Below are positions 26,473 to 36,715 of a DNA stretch of 64,000 bases, piece by piece; position 1 is the first letter of the stretch; every line of letters begins with the position of its first letter. Under the pieces are notes generated by a model, which saw only the letters and a program-made list of their open reading frames with translations, ran no database searches and was not told where the DNA came from. The stretch comes from Caenispirillum salinarum_A (lineage in GTDB: Bacteria > Pseudomonadota > Alphaproteobacteria > Rhodospirillales > Rhodospirillaceae), in assembly GCF_044803115.1 (NCBI RefSeq), contig NZ_CP085224.1, forward strand, positions 3,472,001 to 3,536,000, written 5' to 3'. A program made the translations under genes and the position numbers.

Positions 26473-26895
26473 TCAATCCCGCCAGCGCGGCAGGGCCTCC
26501 AGTTCCTCTTCCGTCAGCGTGGTGACGAAGGCGTCGCCGGTGGCGCTCATGGAGGCCTTGGACAGCGGCAGGACCACCGGGTCGCCCAGATCCAGCACGC
26601 CGCCGGTCTCCACCGCCAGGGCCTGCGCCCGGCCGTCGCGGCCGGCCAGCACGCCCTCCACCGCGCCGAGCGGGCGGCCGAAGGACCCCACAACCGGCAT
26701 CCCACGCACCACCGCCGCCAAGCTTTCGCCATGCCCGTAGTCCGCCGGCAGCGCCCAGTCGTCGGGCCATGTGATGCCGTCGTCATTCTGCTCCACCAGG
26801 CGCAGGTCGGTGGCGTCGAGCCCGTCGGCCGTCTGCGCGAGGAGCGGCATGGGGAGCAGCAGCAGGGCGGCGGCAAGCAGGCGGAAACGGGTCAT
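26473..26895 (-). CDS. Exported PRC-barrel-like small protein
   Basis: A 140-residue protein with a signal peptide ('LLAAALLLLPMPLLAQ'). The mature part has a 'GMPVVGSFGRPLGAVEGVLAG' segment like the PRC-barrel fold, then 'LDLGDPVVLPLSKASM'. Such proteins bind partners or small ligands in the periplasm; this one's role is unknown. The frame stays open far upstream, but that part is antisense to the peptidase gene. The ATG at 26895 follows GAGG. The exported protein at 52171 shares this general design. Confidence 0.7.
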   Translation of the reverse strand: MTRFRLLAAALLLLPMPLLAQTADGLDATDLRLVEQNDDGITWPDDWALPADYGHGESLAAVVRGMPVVGSFGRPLGAVEGVLAGRDGRAQALAVETGGVLDLGDPVVLPLSKASMSATGDAFVTTLTEEELEALPRWRD

Positions 26896-27021
26896 GGAGG
26901 CCTCCTCGGGCGGTTCGATGTGCCTGCAAGTAACTTCGACGACACTGCGGGCGTTGCCCGAAGGCCGGTCCATGCACCATCTTGACCCGGAACGCCTTTT
27001 CACCGCCAGGAGACCCGATCC

Positions 27022-29124
27022 TTGACCGACCGTGCCGCCGCCACCCCGCCGACACCGCCGCGCCGGGTGGAAACCCGCAGCTACCACGACGGCCGCTTCA
27101 CCATCGAGGACCCCTATGCCTGGATGCGCCCGCCGGGCGCCATGGCCTACCTGAAGGACCCTTCGGTGATCCCGGCGGCCATGATGGAGCACCTGAAGGC
27201 CGAGAACGCCTTCACCGAAACATGGATGGCGGCCAACGCAAACCTGCGGGAGACGCTGGTGGCGGAGATGCGCGGGCGCATCGCCGAAGACGACGACAGC
27301 GTGCCCCTCAAGGACGGCGCCTTTGAATACTGGCGCCGGTTCGAGGCCGGGCGCGACTATCCGATTTTCGTCCGCCGCCCCGTCGCCGGCGGCCCGGAGC
27401 AGGTGGTGCTCGACGCCAACGCCGAGGCCGCCGAGGCGCCGTTCTTCTCGCTGGGCAGCCTGGACCGCAGCCCCGACCAGCGCCTGCTGGCGTGGTGCGC
27501 CGACCTGTCGGGGCACGAGTTCTACACCCTGCACATGCGCGACATCGAAACCGGCCGCGACCTGGAGCGCATCGAGAACGTCCGCCCCGGCGTCGCCTGG
27601 GACGCGGCCGGCGAGACGGTCACTTATGTGCCGCTGGACGCCGACCACAAGACCCGCCGCGTGCTGCGCCACCGTCTGGGCACCTCGGTCTCCGACGACG
27701 TGGTGGTGTTCGAGGGCGACGGCGAGAGCTTCCTGTCCGCCGATGCCACCGCCTCGCGCGCGCTGATCCTCATCAGCGCCCACACTCACGGCAGCGATGA
27801 AATCCGCCTGCTGAAAGCCGACGGGCAGGACAGCGCACCCGTGCTGGTGCGCCCCCGCGAGGACGGCGTGCGCTACGAGGTGGAGCACGACGCCCCGCGC
27901 GACCGGCTCGTCATCCGCACCGACCTGGACGCCGAAGACTACCGCATCTGCACCGCCGATCCGGCCAGCCCCGGCGACTGGAGCGACCTGGTGCCGCACC
28001 GGCCGGGCCGCTACATCGGCGGGCTGTCGCTGTTCCGCCGCCACATGGTCCGGCGCGAGGTGGTGGACTGCGTCCCCCGCCAGGTCATCACCAACCTGGA
28101 GACCGGCGACGAGCGCGTCGTCACCTGGGACGAGCCGCTGTACGACATGACAACCGCCGGCGCGCCGGAATACGAGACCACGACGGCGCGCTTTCACGCC
28201 TCCTCGCCGCGCCGCCCCGACCACGCCGTGGACCTGGACCTCGAGACCGGCGCGCAGACGGTGCGCAAGGTGCAGGTCATTCCTTCGGGGCACGACCCCG
28301 AGGCCTATGTGGTGGACCTGGACTGGGCGACGGCGCCGGACGGAGAGCGGGTGCCGGTGACGCTGCTGCGCCACCGCGACACGGTGCCGGAAAACGCGCC
28401 GGTGCTGCTGTACGGCTACGGCGCCTACGGCATCACCGACACCGACGACTTCCGCGCCGGCCCGTTGAGCCTGGTGGACCGGGGCGCCATCTGGGCCGTC
28501 GCCCACATACGCGGCGGCCGCAAGCGCGGCGGCACCTGGTACCGCCACGGCAAGCTGGAGCACAAGGCCAACACCTTCACCGACTTCATCGCCGTGGCCG
28601 ACCACCTTGTGGCGCGCGGTCTCACGCAGCCCGGCCGCATCGTCGCCATGGGCGGCTCGGCCGGCGGGATGCTCATGGGCGCGGTGGCGAACCGGCGGCC
28701 GGACCTGTTCGCCGGCATTCTGGCGATCGTGCCCTTCGTGGACGTGCTGAACACCATGCTCTCGCCGGATCTGCCGCTCACCCCGCCGGAGTGGAGCGAG
28801 TGGGGCAACCCGGTTGAGGACGCCGAGGCCTTCCAGCGGATGCGGGACTATTCGCCCTACGACACCGTCCGCCCGCAGGCCTACCCGGACATGCTGGTGA
28901 CCGCCGGCCTGTTCGACCCGCGCGTCACCTTCTGGGAGCCCGCCAAGTGGGTCGCCCGCCTGCGCGAGACCGCCACCAACAGCCCGACCATCCTGCTGCA
29001 CACCGAGATGGAGGCCGGCCACGGCGGCAAGAGCGGCCGCTTCAAGGCCCTTGAGGAACGCGCCATGCTGTGGGCCTTCGCGCTGGAACGCCTGGGGCTG
29101 GCGGACGCGCGGCCAAGGCGCTAG
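27022..29124 (+). CDS. ptrB: Oligopeptidase B (S9A serine peptidase)
   Basis: A 700-residue cytoplasmic prolyl-oligopeptidase-family enzyme that cuts short peptides after basic residues. The beta-propeller spans about 70-420 and the alpha/beta-hydrolase domain follows. The catalytic Ser is in 'MGGSAGGMLMG', the Asp probably in 'AGLFDPRVTFWEP' and the His in 'EAGHGGKSGR'. The start is TTG at 27022 with AGGAGA upstream. The length matches E. coli protease II. It is followed by a strong two-way terminator. Confidence 0.95.
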   Translation: MTDRAAATPPTPPRRVETRSYHDGRFTIEDPYAWMRPPGAMAYLKDPSVIPAAMMEHLKAENAFTETWMAANANLRETLVAEMRGRIAEDDDSVPLKDGAFEYWRRFEAGRDYPIFVRRPVAGGPEQVVLDANAEAAEAPFFSLGSLDRSPDQRLLAWCADLSGHEFYTLHMRDIETGRDLERIENVRPGVAWDAAGETVTYVPLDADHKTRRVLRHRLGTSVSDDVVVFEGDGESFLSADATASRALILISAHTHGSDEIRLLKADGQDSAPVLVRPREDGVRYEVEHDAPRDRLVIRTDLDAEDYRICTADPASPGDWSDLVPHRPGRYIGGLSLFRRHMVRREVVDCVPRQVITNLETGDERVVTWDEPLYDMTTAGAPEYETTTARFHASSPRRPDHAVDLDLETGAQTVRKVQVIPSGHDPEAYVVDLDWATAPDGERVPVTLLRHRDTVPENAPVLLYGYGAYGITDTDDFRAGPLSLVDRGAIWAVAHIRGGRKRGGTWYRHGKLEHKANTFTDFIAVADHLVARGLTQPGRIVAMGGSAGGMLMGAVANRRPDLFAGILAIVPFVDVLNTMLSPDLPLTPPEWSEWGNPVEDAEAFQRMRDYSPYDTVRPQAYPDMLVTAGLFDPRVTFWEPAKWVARLRETATNSPTILLHTEMEAGHGGKSGRFKALEERAMLWAFALERLGLADARPRR

Positions 29125-29206
29125 AGCCCTTGTCGATTAAACGTGATCGAAGCACACAGCGCGACCGCGCCTGATCGGAATATGCTCTACGACCAGCCGG
29201 AAACGG

Positions 29207-29245
29207 AAAAGGCCCCGGAGAAACCGTCTCCGGGGCCTTTTCCTT
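29207..29245. terminator. Bidirectional intrinsic terminator
   Basis: A 15-bp perfect stem (29207-29221 with 29227-29241, AAAAGGCCCCGGAGA and its complement) with a 5-base loop. Its A- and T-tracts at the stem ends let it work on both strands. It sits between the convergent ptrB and betA genes. Confidence 0.92.
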
Positions 29246-29248
29246 GCG

Positions 29249-30904
29249 TCAGCGCTGGGTGGTCTGCCAGTTGTCCGGCACGAAGACGTCGGCGTTGGAC
29301 GGCGGCAGCGGATCGCAGCCAAGCACCCGGTCGGCCAGCTTTTCCGCCAGCATGATCGTCGGGGCGTTCAGGTTGCCGTTGGTGACCGTCGGCATGATGG
29401 AGCTGTCGATCACGCGCAAGGATTCCATGCCGTGCACGCGGCCGTCGGGGTCCACCACGGCGTCGGGATCGGTGCCCATGCGGCAGGAGCCGGCGGGGTG
29501 GTAGGCCGTTTCCGCCGTTTCCGCCACCCAGTCGTCGATCTCGTCGTCACGCACCACATCGGGACCGGGCGAGACCTCGGCGCCGCGATAGGGCGCGAAG
29601 GCCGGTTGCTCGAAGATTTCCCGCGTGAAGCGCAGGCCGGCGCGGAAGCCCTGCTTGTCGTCCTCGTTGTCCAGGTAGTTGAACACCATGCGCGGCGGCG
29701 CGGCGGGATCGGCCGAGCGCAGCGTCACTTCGCCGCGGGCCTTGGGCTTGTTGTGGCCAAGGTGAACCTGGAAGCCGTGCCCCTTGACGGCGCTGGAGCC
29801 GTCGTAGGCGATGGCGCCCGGCAGGAAATGGTACTGGATGTCCGGCCACTTCAGCCCGGCGCGGCTGCGGATATAGCCGTTGGCCTCGAAGTGGTTGGTC
29901 GCGCCCAGCCCCGTCTTGGTCAGCAGCCACCGCGCGCCGATGCGCGCCCGGCCGATGGGGCCCAGCCAGCCGTTCAGCGTGATCGGCTGCGTACAGCGCT
30001 GCTGCACCCAGACCTCCAGGTGGTCCTGGAGGTTCTGGCCCACGCCGGGCAGGTCGTGGACGACATCGATCCCGTGTTCGCGCAGGTGCTCCGCCGGGCC
30101 GACGCCCGACAGCATGAGCAGCTTGGGCGAGTTGAAGGCGCTGGCCGAGAGGATCACCTCCTTCCGCGCGCGCACGGTGACGGTCTTGTCGCCCTGGCGG
30201 TATTCCACGCCGACGGCCTTGCGGCCCTCGAACAGGATGCGCGTGGTCAGCGCGTGCATGCGCACCGACAGGTTCGGGCGCGACAGCGCGGGCTTGAGGT
30301 AGGCGTTGGCCGTGGATGCCCGCACGCCGTCCCGCACGCTCATGTCCATGCGGCCGAAGCCTTCCTGGCGCTTGCCGTTGTAGTCGGCCGTTTCGCCGTA
30401 GCCCGCCTGCTTGCCGGCCTCGATGAAGGCGCGGTAGAGCGGGTTCTTCATGCCGTTGCCGTTGTTCACGCCGACGGGACCGCCGGCGCCGCGATAGGCG
30501 TCGGCGCCGTAGACGCAATCCTCGGCGCGCTGGAAATAGGGCAGGACGTCGGCATAGGACCAGCCGTTGGCGCCCAGGTCCGCCCATTCCTCGAAGTCGC
30601 CGGCGCAGCCGCGCACGTAGGCCATGCCGTTGATCGACGACGACCCGCCGATCACCTTGCCGCGCGCCTGGTGGATGCGCCGCCCCTTGAGGCCGGGCTC
30701 CGGCTCGCTGTGGAACTCCCAGTCGAACTTCGGCATGTTCAGCGGGATGGAGAAGGCGGACGGCATCTGGATGAAGATGGAATTGTCCTTGCCGCCAAAC
30801 TCCAGCAGAAGCACCTGGTTGCCGCTCTCGGCGCTGAGGCGGTTGGCGAGCACGCAGCCCGCCGACCCCGCGCCGACGATCACGTAATCGAAAGTCTCGG
30901 TCAT
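29249..30904 (-). CDS. betA: Choline dehydrogenase BetA
   Basis: A 551-residue FAD-dependent GMC oxidoreductase, membrane-associated in known cases, that oxidises choline to betaine aldehyde. FAD motif 'YVIVGAGSAGCVLANRL', GMC signatures 'GGSSSINGMAYVRG' and 'SASAFNSPKLLMLSGVGP', and the catalytic His in 'AYHPAGSCRMG'. The ATG at 30904 is preferred; an in-frame start 12 bases earlier is possible. It is the last gene of betI-betB-betA and supplies the osmoprotectant glycine betaine. Confidence 0.97.
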   Translation of the reverse strand: MTETFDYVIVGAGSAGCVLANRLSAESGNQVLLLEFGGKDNSIFIQMPSAFSIPLNMPKFDWEFHSEPEPGLKGRRIHQARGKVIGGSSSINGMAYVRGCAGDFEEWADLGANGWSYADVLPYFQRAEDCVYGADAYRGAGGPVGVNNGNGMKNPLYRAFIEAGKQAGYGETADYNGKRQEGFGRMDMSVRDGVRASTANAYLKPALSRPNLSVRMHALTTRILFEGRKAVGVEYRQGDKTVTVRARKEVILSASAFNSPKLLMLSGVGPAEHLREHGIDVVHDLPGVGQNLQDHLEVWVQQRCTQPITLNGWLGPIGRARIGARWLLTKTGLGATNHFEANGYIRSRAGLKWPDIQYHFLPGAIAYDGSSAVKGHGFQVHLGHNKPKARGEVTLRSADPAAPPRMVFNYLDNEDDKQGFRAGLRFTREIFEQPAFAPYRGAEVSPGPDVVRDDEIDDWVAETAETAYHPAGSCRMGTDPDAVVDPDGRVHGMESLRVIDSSIMPTVTNGNLNAPTIMLAEKLADRVLGCDPLPPSNADVFVPDNWQTTQR

Positions 30905-30925
30905 CGGTACAACCACTCTCTGGAT

Positions 30926-32386
<1,461 letters not shown>

Positions 32387-32434
32387 GTCTCGTCCATTTC
32401 GGTTTACTGTGGGTGGAAAGCGGCGGGCGGGCCC

Positions 32435-33031
32435 TCAGGCCGCCACGCACCGCGTCTCCAGATAGAAGTGCAGCACCTGCAGCACCCGTCGGCGCGCGGC
32501 CGACACGTCCAGCCCCCGGGGCGACAGGGCTGCGCGCATCCAGATGCCGTCGATCAGGCTGCCCAGAACCTCGACCACTTCCTCGAGGTCGGCCTCGGAG
32601 AAGCCCACCGGGCGCAGAGCCGCCCGCAGGTTGGAGCGCAGGCGGCGGATATAGAGCTGCTGCAGCCGCTCCAGTTCCTCGTCATGGGGCACCTGCGCCC
32701 AGAACGCGAGCCACGAGGCGACCACCTCCGGCACGCTCTGCGTTTCATCGAAATTCGCCAGCACCACGGCCTCGACGCGCTCAGTGGGCGTTTTCGCCTC
32801 GGCCAGCCGCGCGACCACCATGCGCCGAAGGTCGGTCAAAAGGCTGCGCATGGTCGCGGCCAGAAGTTCATGCTTGCCGCCGAAATAGTGCGCGATGATG
32901 CCAGAAGACATGCCGGCCTTCCTGGCGATCCGCGCCACGGTTGCTTCCGCATAGCCATTTTCATGAATGGCAGAAATGGTTGCGTCGATAAGCTGCTTAC
33001 GCCTCAGGGGCTGCATCCCGACTTTCGGCAT
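32435..33031 (-). CDS. betI: Choline-responsive TetR repressor BetI
   Basis: A 198-residue TetR-family regulator. The HTH is 'TVARIARKAGMSSGIIAHYF' in the N-terminal domain; the C-terminal helices form the choline pocket in BetI. It is the first gene of betIBA, as in many proteobacteria. A BetI-like operator (33093-33106) lies in the divergent region between betI and choX, so it probably controls its own operon and the transporter. Confidence 0.96.
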   Translation of the reverse strand: MPKVGMQPLRRKQLIDATISAIHENGYAEATVARIARKAGMSSGIIAHYFGGKHELLAATMRSLLTDLRRMVVARLAEAKTPTERVEAVVLANFDETQSVPEVVASWLAFWAQVPHDEELERLQQLYIRRLRSNLRAALRPVGFSEADLEEVVEVLGSLIDGIWMRAALSPRGLDVSAARRRVLQVLHFYLETRCVAA

Positions 33032-33064
33032 GGTCTCTCACTTCAGGGGCAGGCGCATTTTCTG

Positions 33065-33106
33065 TTGACAGAAGGCACTCTGGCGTTTTTTTATTGAACA
33101 GTCAAT
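33065..33106 (+). promoter_or_regulatory. choX promoter and BetI-like operator
   Basis: The operator ATTGAACAGTCAAT at 33093-33106 is an imperfect inverted repeat (ATTGA-N4-TCAAT) close to the known E. coli BetI site. Just upstream on the plus strand is TTGACA (33065-33070), 18 bases from TTTTAT (33089-33094), so the operator would cover the -10 region and start site of the choX transcript. The rest of the 378-base divergent region (33032-33409) shows nothing coding. Confidence 0.65.
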
Positions 33107-33409
33107 CAAGAAAACCGGCCGCCGCGGCGCCGACCTCCTCGACGCAGGAGGCTCCGCCCCAAGCACCAAGCGGCGCCGCAAGAGGGTTCGCATCCGTCGC
33201 ATCCCGCGACCCGGCCGCCGCCCGGCGGCCCATGCGCGGACCCTCGGCCGACCGGTCCGGCTTCACGCCACGCATCGCCCCGCCCCCGTTTCGGCCGGGG
33301 CGCACGACCGGACAGAGGAGTTGAGTTTCCGGCCCGTCGCCGTCGCGCCTCCAGGGTGAGGCGGACGCGCGTCAAGGCGGCGGGCCCTCGACAACCCAAG
33401 GAGACGAGT

Positions 33410-34387
33410 GTGACCATGACGACCAAGACCGCCCGCCGCGCCACCACCCTGACCGGGACCCTGCTGGCCGCGGCCGCCACGGCCACCATCGCCGCCGCGC
33501 CGGCGCAGGCCGCCGATCCGGCCGAGTGCAAGGAGGTGACCTTCTCCGACGTCGGCTGGACCGACATCACCGCCACCACCGCGACGGCGTCGGTCATCCT
33601 GGAGGCCCTGGGCTACGAACCGGAGACCGAGCTTCTGTCCGTGCCGGTGACCTACGCCAGCATGGCCAACAACGAAGTCGACGTGTTCCTGGGCAACTGG
33701 ATGCCCACCATGGAAGGCGACATCCGCCCCTACCTGGAAGCCGGCACGGTGGAAACGCTGGACGCCAACCTGGAAGGCGCCAAGTACACGCTGGCGGTGC
33801 CGGAATACGTCTACGAGGGCGGGCTGCAGTCCTTCCAGGACATCGCCAAGTTCGAGGACGAGCTGGACGGCAAGATCTACGGCATCGAGCCCGGCAACGA
33901 CGGCAACCGCCTGATCCAGGACATGATCGACAACGACACCTTCGGCCTGGGCGGTTTCGAGCTGGTGGAAAGCTCCGAGCAGGGCATGCTGTCGCAGGTC
34001 AACCGCGCCGCCAAGCGCGACGACTGGGTCGTGTTCCTGGGCTGGGAGCCGCACCCGATGAACGCCAACATCGACATGAAGTACCTGTCGGGCGGTGACG
34101 ACATCTTCGGCCCCAACTACGGCGGCGCCACCGTCTACACCAACGTCCGCCAGGGCTTCATGGAAGAGTGCCCGAACGTGGGCAAGCTGATCGACAACAT
34201 GACCTTCTCGCTGTCCATGGAAAACGAGATCATGTCGTCCATCATCAACGACAACATGAAGCCCGAAGCCGCCGCCACCGAGTGGCTGAAGGACAACACC
34301 GAAGCCGCCCTGGCCTGGCTGGACGGCGTCACCACGGCTGACGGCGGCGACGCCGAGGCCGCCCTGAAGGAGGCCCTGGCCGAGTAA
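33410..34387 (+). CDS. choX: Choline ABC transporter substrate-binding protein ChoX
   Basis: A 325-residue periplasmic binding protein of the OpuAC/ProX class with a signal peptide ending 'APAQAAD'. 'DVGWTDITATTATAS', 'EVDVFLGNWMPTMEG' and 'FLGWEPHPMN' match choline-binding ChoX, including aromatic residues for the quaternary amine. AAGGAG sits 6 bases before GTG at 33410 and 12 before ATG at 33416; either may be used. It is the first gene of choXWV, and a strong hairpin separates it from choW. Confidence 0.95.
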   Translation: MTMTTKTARRATTLTGTLLAAAATATIAAAPAQAADPAECKEVTFSDVGWTDITATTATASVILEALGYEPETELLSVPVTYASMANNEVDVFLGNWMPTMEGDIRPYLEAGTVETLDANLEGAKYTLAVPEYVYEGGLQSFQDIAKFEDELDGKIYGIEPGNDGNRLIQDMIDNDTFGLGGFELVESSEQGMLSQVNRAAKRDDWVVFLGWEPHPMNANIDMKYLSGGDDIFGPNYGGATVYTNVRQGFMEECPNVGKLIDNMTFSLSMENEIMSSIINDNMKPEAAATEWLKDNTEAALAWLDGVTTADGGDAEAALKEALAE

Positions 34388-34402
34388 GCCGGGCAACCTT
34401 CA

Positions 34403-34457
34403 GGAGCCGCCGCGCCGCTCCCGACCCCCTCGCCGGCGCGGCGGCTCCCCTTTTTTT
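34403..34457 (+). terminator. Intercistronic hairpin between choX and choW
   Basis: A 15-bp GC-rich stem (34403-34417 with 34434-34448) followed by CC and seven T's (34451-34457). It has the form of an intrinsic terminator but lies inside the operon, 16 bases after choX. A partial terminator or 3'-end stabiliser here would give more binding protein than permease. Confidence 0.85.
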
Positions 34458-34477
34458 GAACAACGTGACATTCGGAC

Positions 34478-35323
34478 ATGGACTGGCTGACCGACTCCAA
34501 GATCCCGCTCGGCGCGTGGATGAGCGATTTCGTGGACTGGCTCAACGAGCACGCCGCGATCGTCTTCTACACGATTTCCGACGTCCTGGGCTTCCTCATC
34601 GAGGGGTTCATGGACATCCTGCTGTGGTTCAACCCGCTGGTGCTGATCGCGCTGGTCGCCGGCATCGCCTGGGCCCTGCATCGCAAGTGGCAGTTGGTGG
34701 CGCTGATCGTGCTGTCGTTCCTGTTGATCGTGAACCTGGGCTACTGGGACGCGACCATGGAGACGCTGGCGCTGGTCCTGTTCGCCACCGCGCTGTGCAT
34801 GCTGATCGGCGTGCCGCTGGGCATCGCCACGGCGCACCGGAACTGGCTGTACCAGATCGTCCGGCCCATCCTGGACCTGATGCAGACCATCCCCACCTTC
34901 GTCTACCTGATCCCGACGCTGATCCTGTTCGGGCTGGGCGTGGTGCCGGGGCTGATCTCCACCGTCATCTTCGCCATCGCGGCCCCCGTGCGCCTGACGT
35001 ACCTTGGCGTGTCGTCGACGCCCAAGCAGTTGATCGAGGCCGGCGAGAGCTTCGGCGCCACGCGCAGCCAGATGCTGTGGAAGATCGAGCTGCCGCACGC
35101 CATGCCGACCATCATGGCCGGCCTGACCCAGTGTATCATGCTGTCGCTGTCCATGGTCGTGATCGCAGCGCTTGTGGGCGCCGACGGCCTGGGCAAGCCC
35201 GTGGTCCGTGCGCTGAACACGGTGAACATCGCCCAGGGCTTCGAGGCCGGGCTGTCCATCGTGATCCTCGCCATCATCCTCGACCGTGTCTGCAAGCAGC
35301 CGGAACGAAAGGCCGCCCGATGA
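34478..35323 (+). CDS. choW: Choline ABC transporter permease ChoW
   Basis: A 281-residue inner-membrane permease of the ProW/OpuAB type with about six to seven membrane helices. The binding-protein-dependent transport signature region lies in 'LIEAGESFGATRSQMLWKIELP' and contains the EAA loop that docks on the ATPase. An N-terminal amphipathic tail precedes the first helix. The stop overlaps the choV start in ATGA. Confidence 0.95.
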   Translation: MDWLTDSKIPLGAWMSDFVDWLNEHAAIVFYTISDVLGFLIEGFMDILLWFNPLVLIALVAGIAWALHRKWQLVALIVLSFLLIVNLGYWDATMETLALVLFATALCMLIGVPLGIATAHRNWLYQIVRPILDLMQTIPTFVYLIPTLILFGLGVVPGLISTVIFAIAAPVRLTYLGVSSTPKQLIEAGESFGATRSQMLWKIELPHAMPTIMAGLTQCIMLSLSMVVIAALVGADGLGKPVVRALNTVNIAQGFEAGLSIVILAIILDRVCKQPERKAAR

Positions 35324-36564
35324 CCGACACCGCCGTTTCCTTCCGCCATATCGACGTCGTCTTCGGCAAGAAGCCGACCGTTGCGACGAAGCTGATGGAC
35401 GAAGGCCTGAGCCGCGCCGAAATCCAGGAGAAGACCGGCCATGTGGTCGGCGTCTCCGACGCCACTCTCGACGTTCACGAGGGCGAGATCTGCGTGCTCA
35501 TGGGCCTGTCGGGCTCGGGCAAGTCGACGCTTCTGCGCTGCGTCAACGGCCTGAACCGGCCGACGCGGGGCGAACTGATCGTCAACGTCAACGGCGAGTC
35601 CGTCGACGTCGCCTCCTGCGACGCCAAGACGCTGCGCCGCCTGCGCACCAAGGGCATCGCCATGGTGTTCCAGCAGTTCGCCCTGCTGCCCTGGCGCACC
35701 GTGGCCGAGAATGTCGGCTTCGGGCTGGAAGTCCAGGGCATGTCGAAGAAGGAGCGCGACCGCATCGTCAACGAGCGCCTGGCCATGGTCGGCCTGTCGG
35801 AATGGCGCGATGCCTACGCGCATGAGCTGTCAGGCGGCATGCAGCAGCGTGTCGGCCTCGCCCGCGCCTTCGCCCAGGACGCGCCGATCCTGCTGATGGA
35901 CGAGCCGTTCTCGGCGCTGGACCCGCTGATCCGCAACAAGCTGCAGGACGAGCTTCTGGTGCTGCAGAAAGAGCTTCAGAAGACCATCATCTTCGTCAGC
36001 CACGATCTGGACGAGGCCATGAAGCTGGGCAGCCGCATCGCCATCATGGAAAGCGGCAAGGTGGTGCAGTACGGCACGCCCGAGGACATCGCCCTGCATC
36101 CGGCGGACGCCTACGTGGCGGACTTCGTCGCCCACATGAACCCGGTCAACGTGCTCAAGGCGTCGTCGGTGATGACGCCCATCGCCGACGCCTTGCGCGG
36201 CCCCGGCGGCACCGTGGTGGCCGAGCCCGAGAGCGACACCCGCGTCACCATGGACGAGGCCGGCCACGCCGTCTCCGCCGAAAGCGCCGCCCATGAAGCC
36301 TCGCCGGTGGTGCCCTACGAGCAGGCCGCCGCCGACCCGCAGGCGCTGGCGGAAGGCACCGTCGTCACCGCGCCGGCCGACATCACCCTGCGCGCGGCCA
36401 TGGAAATCCGCCGCGCCACCGCCGCGCCCCTGGTGGTGGAAGAGGACGGCCGCGCCGTCGGCGTGCTGGGCAACAAGGAGCTGTACGCCGCCGTCCTTGG
36501 CGAACCCGCCGCCGGCTCGCAGCCCGAGGCCGCACCGGACCCGCGCGATTCCTCGGCCGCCTGA
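35320..36564 (+). CDS. choV: Choline ABC transporter ATPase ChoV
   Basis: A 414-residue ATPase of the ProV/OpuAA family. Walker A 'GLSGSGKSTLLR', signature 'LSGGMQQRVGLARA', Walker B 'ILLMDEPFSALD' and the switch His in 'FVSHDLDEA'. The N-terminal 'LMDEGLSRAEIQEKTGHVV' is typical of choline/betaine ATPases. The C-terminal 130 residues contain an acidic Ala-rich linker and only one recognisable CBS-like segment ('AAMEIRRATAAPLVVEEDG'), so the osmosensing CBS pair is reduced. Start chosen by the ATGA overlap with choW. Confidence 0.95.
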   Translation: MTDTAVSFRHIDVVFGKKPTVATKLMDEGLSRAEIQEKTGHVVGVSDATLDVHEGEICVLMGLSGSGKSTLLRCVNGLNRPTRGELIVNVNGESVDVASCDAKTLRRLRTKGIAMVFQQFALLPWRTVAENVGFGLEVQGMSKKERDRIVNERLAMVGLSEWRDAYAHELSGGMQQRVGLARAFAQDAPILLMDEPFSALDPLIRNKLQDELLVLQKELQKTIIFVSHDLDEAMKLGSRIAIMESGKVVQYGTPEDIALHPADAYVADFVAHMNPVNVLKASSVMTPIADALRGPGGTVVAEPESDTRVTMDEAGHAVSAESAAHEASPVVPYEQAAADPQALAEGTVVTAPADITLRAAMEIRRATAAPLVVEEDGRAVGVLGNKELYAAVLGEPAAGSQPEAAPDPRDSSAA

Positions 36565-36597
36565 CCGGCACCGTCCGCGACGCCGGCCACGCACTCA

Positions 36598-36629
36598 GGG
36601 CGCCGTTCATTCGAACGGCGCCCATTTTC
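36598..36629 (+). terminator. Terminator after choV
   Basis: An 11-bp stem (36598-36608 with 36613-36623, GGGCGCCGTTC/GAACGGCGCCC), a 4-base loop, then ATTTTC. It lies 34 bases after the choV stop. Confidence 0.75.
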
Positions 36630-36715
36630 ATCCGGACATGATCGAACCGTCATGGTGATGTAACAGTAGCCGGCTAAACTCGTGACTGATGAGAAGACCG
36701 GAGGACCGCAGACCC

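Noticed and set aside
26896..29022. Long minus-strand frame continuing upstream of the small exported protein
   Set aside because: It is antisense to oligopeptidase B; the signal peptide start at 26895 and its ribosome-binding site mark the real gene.
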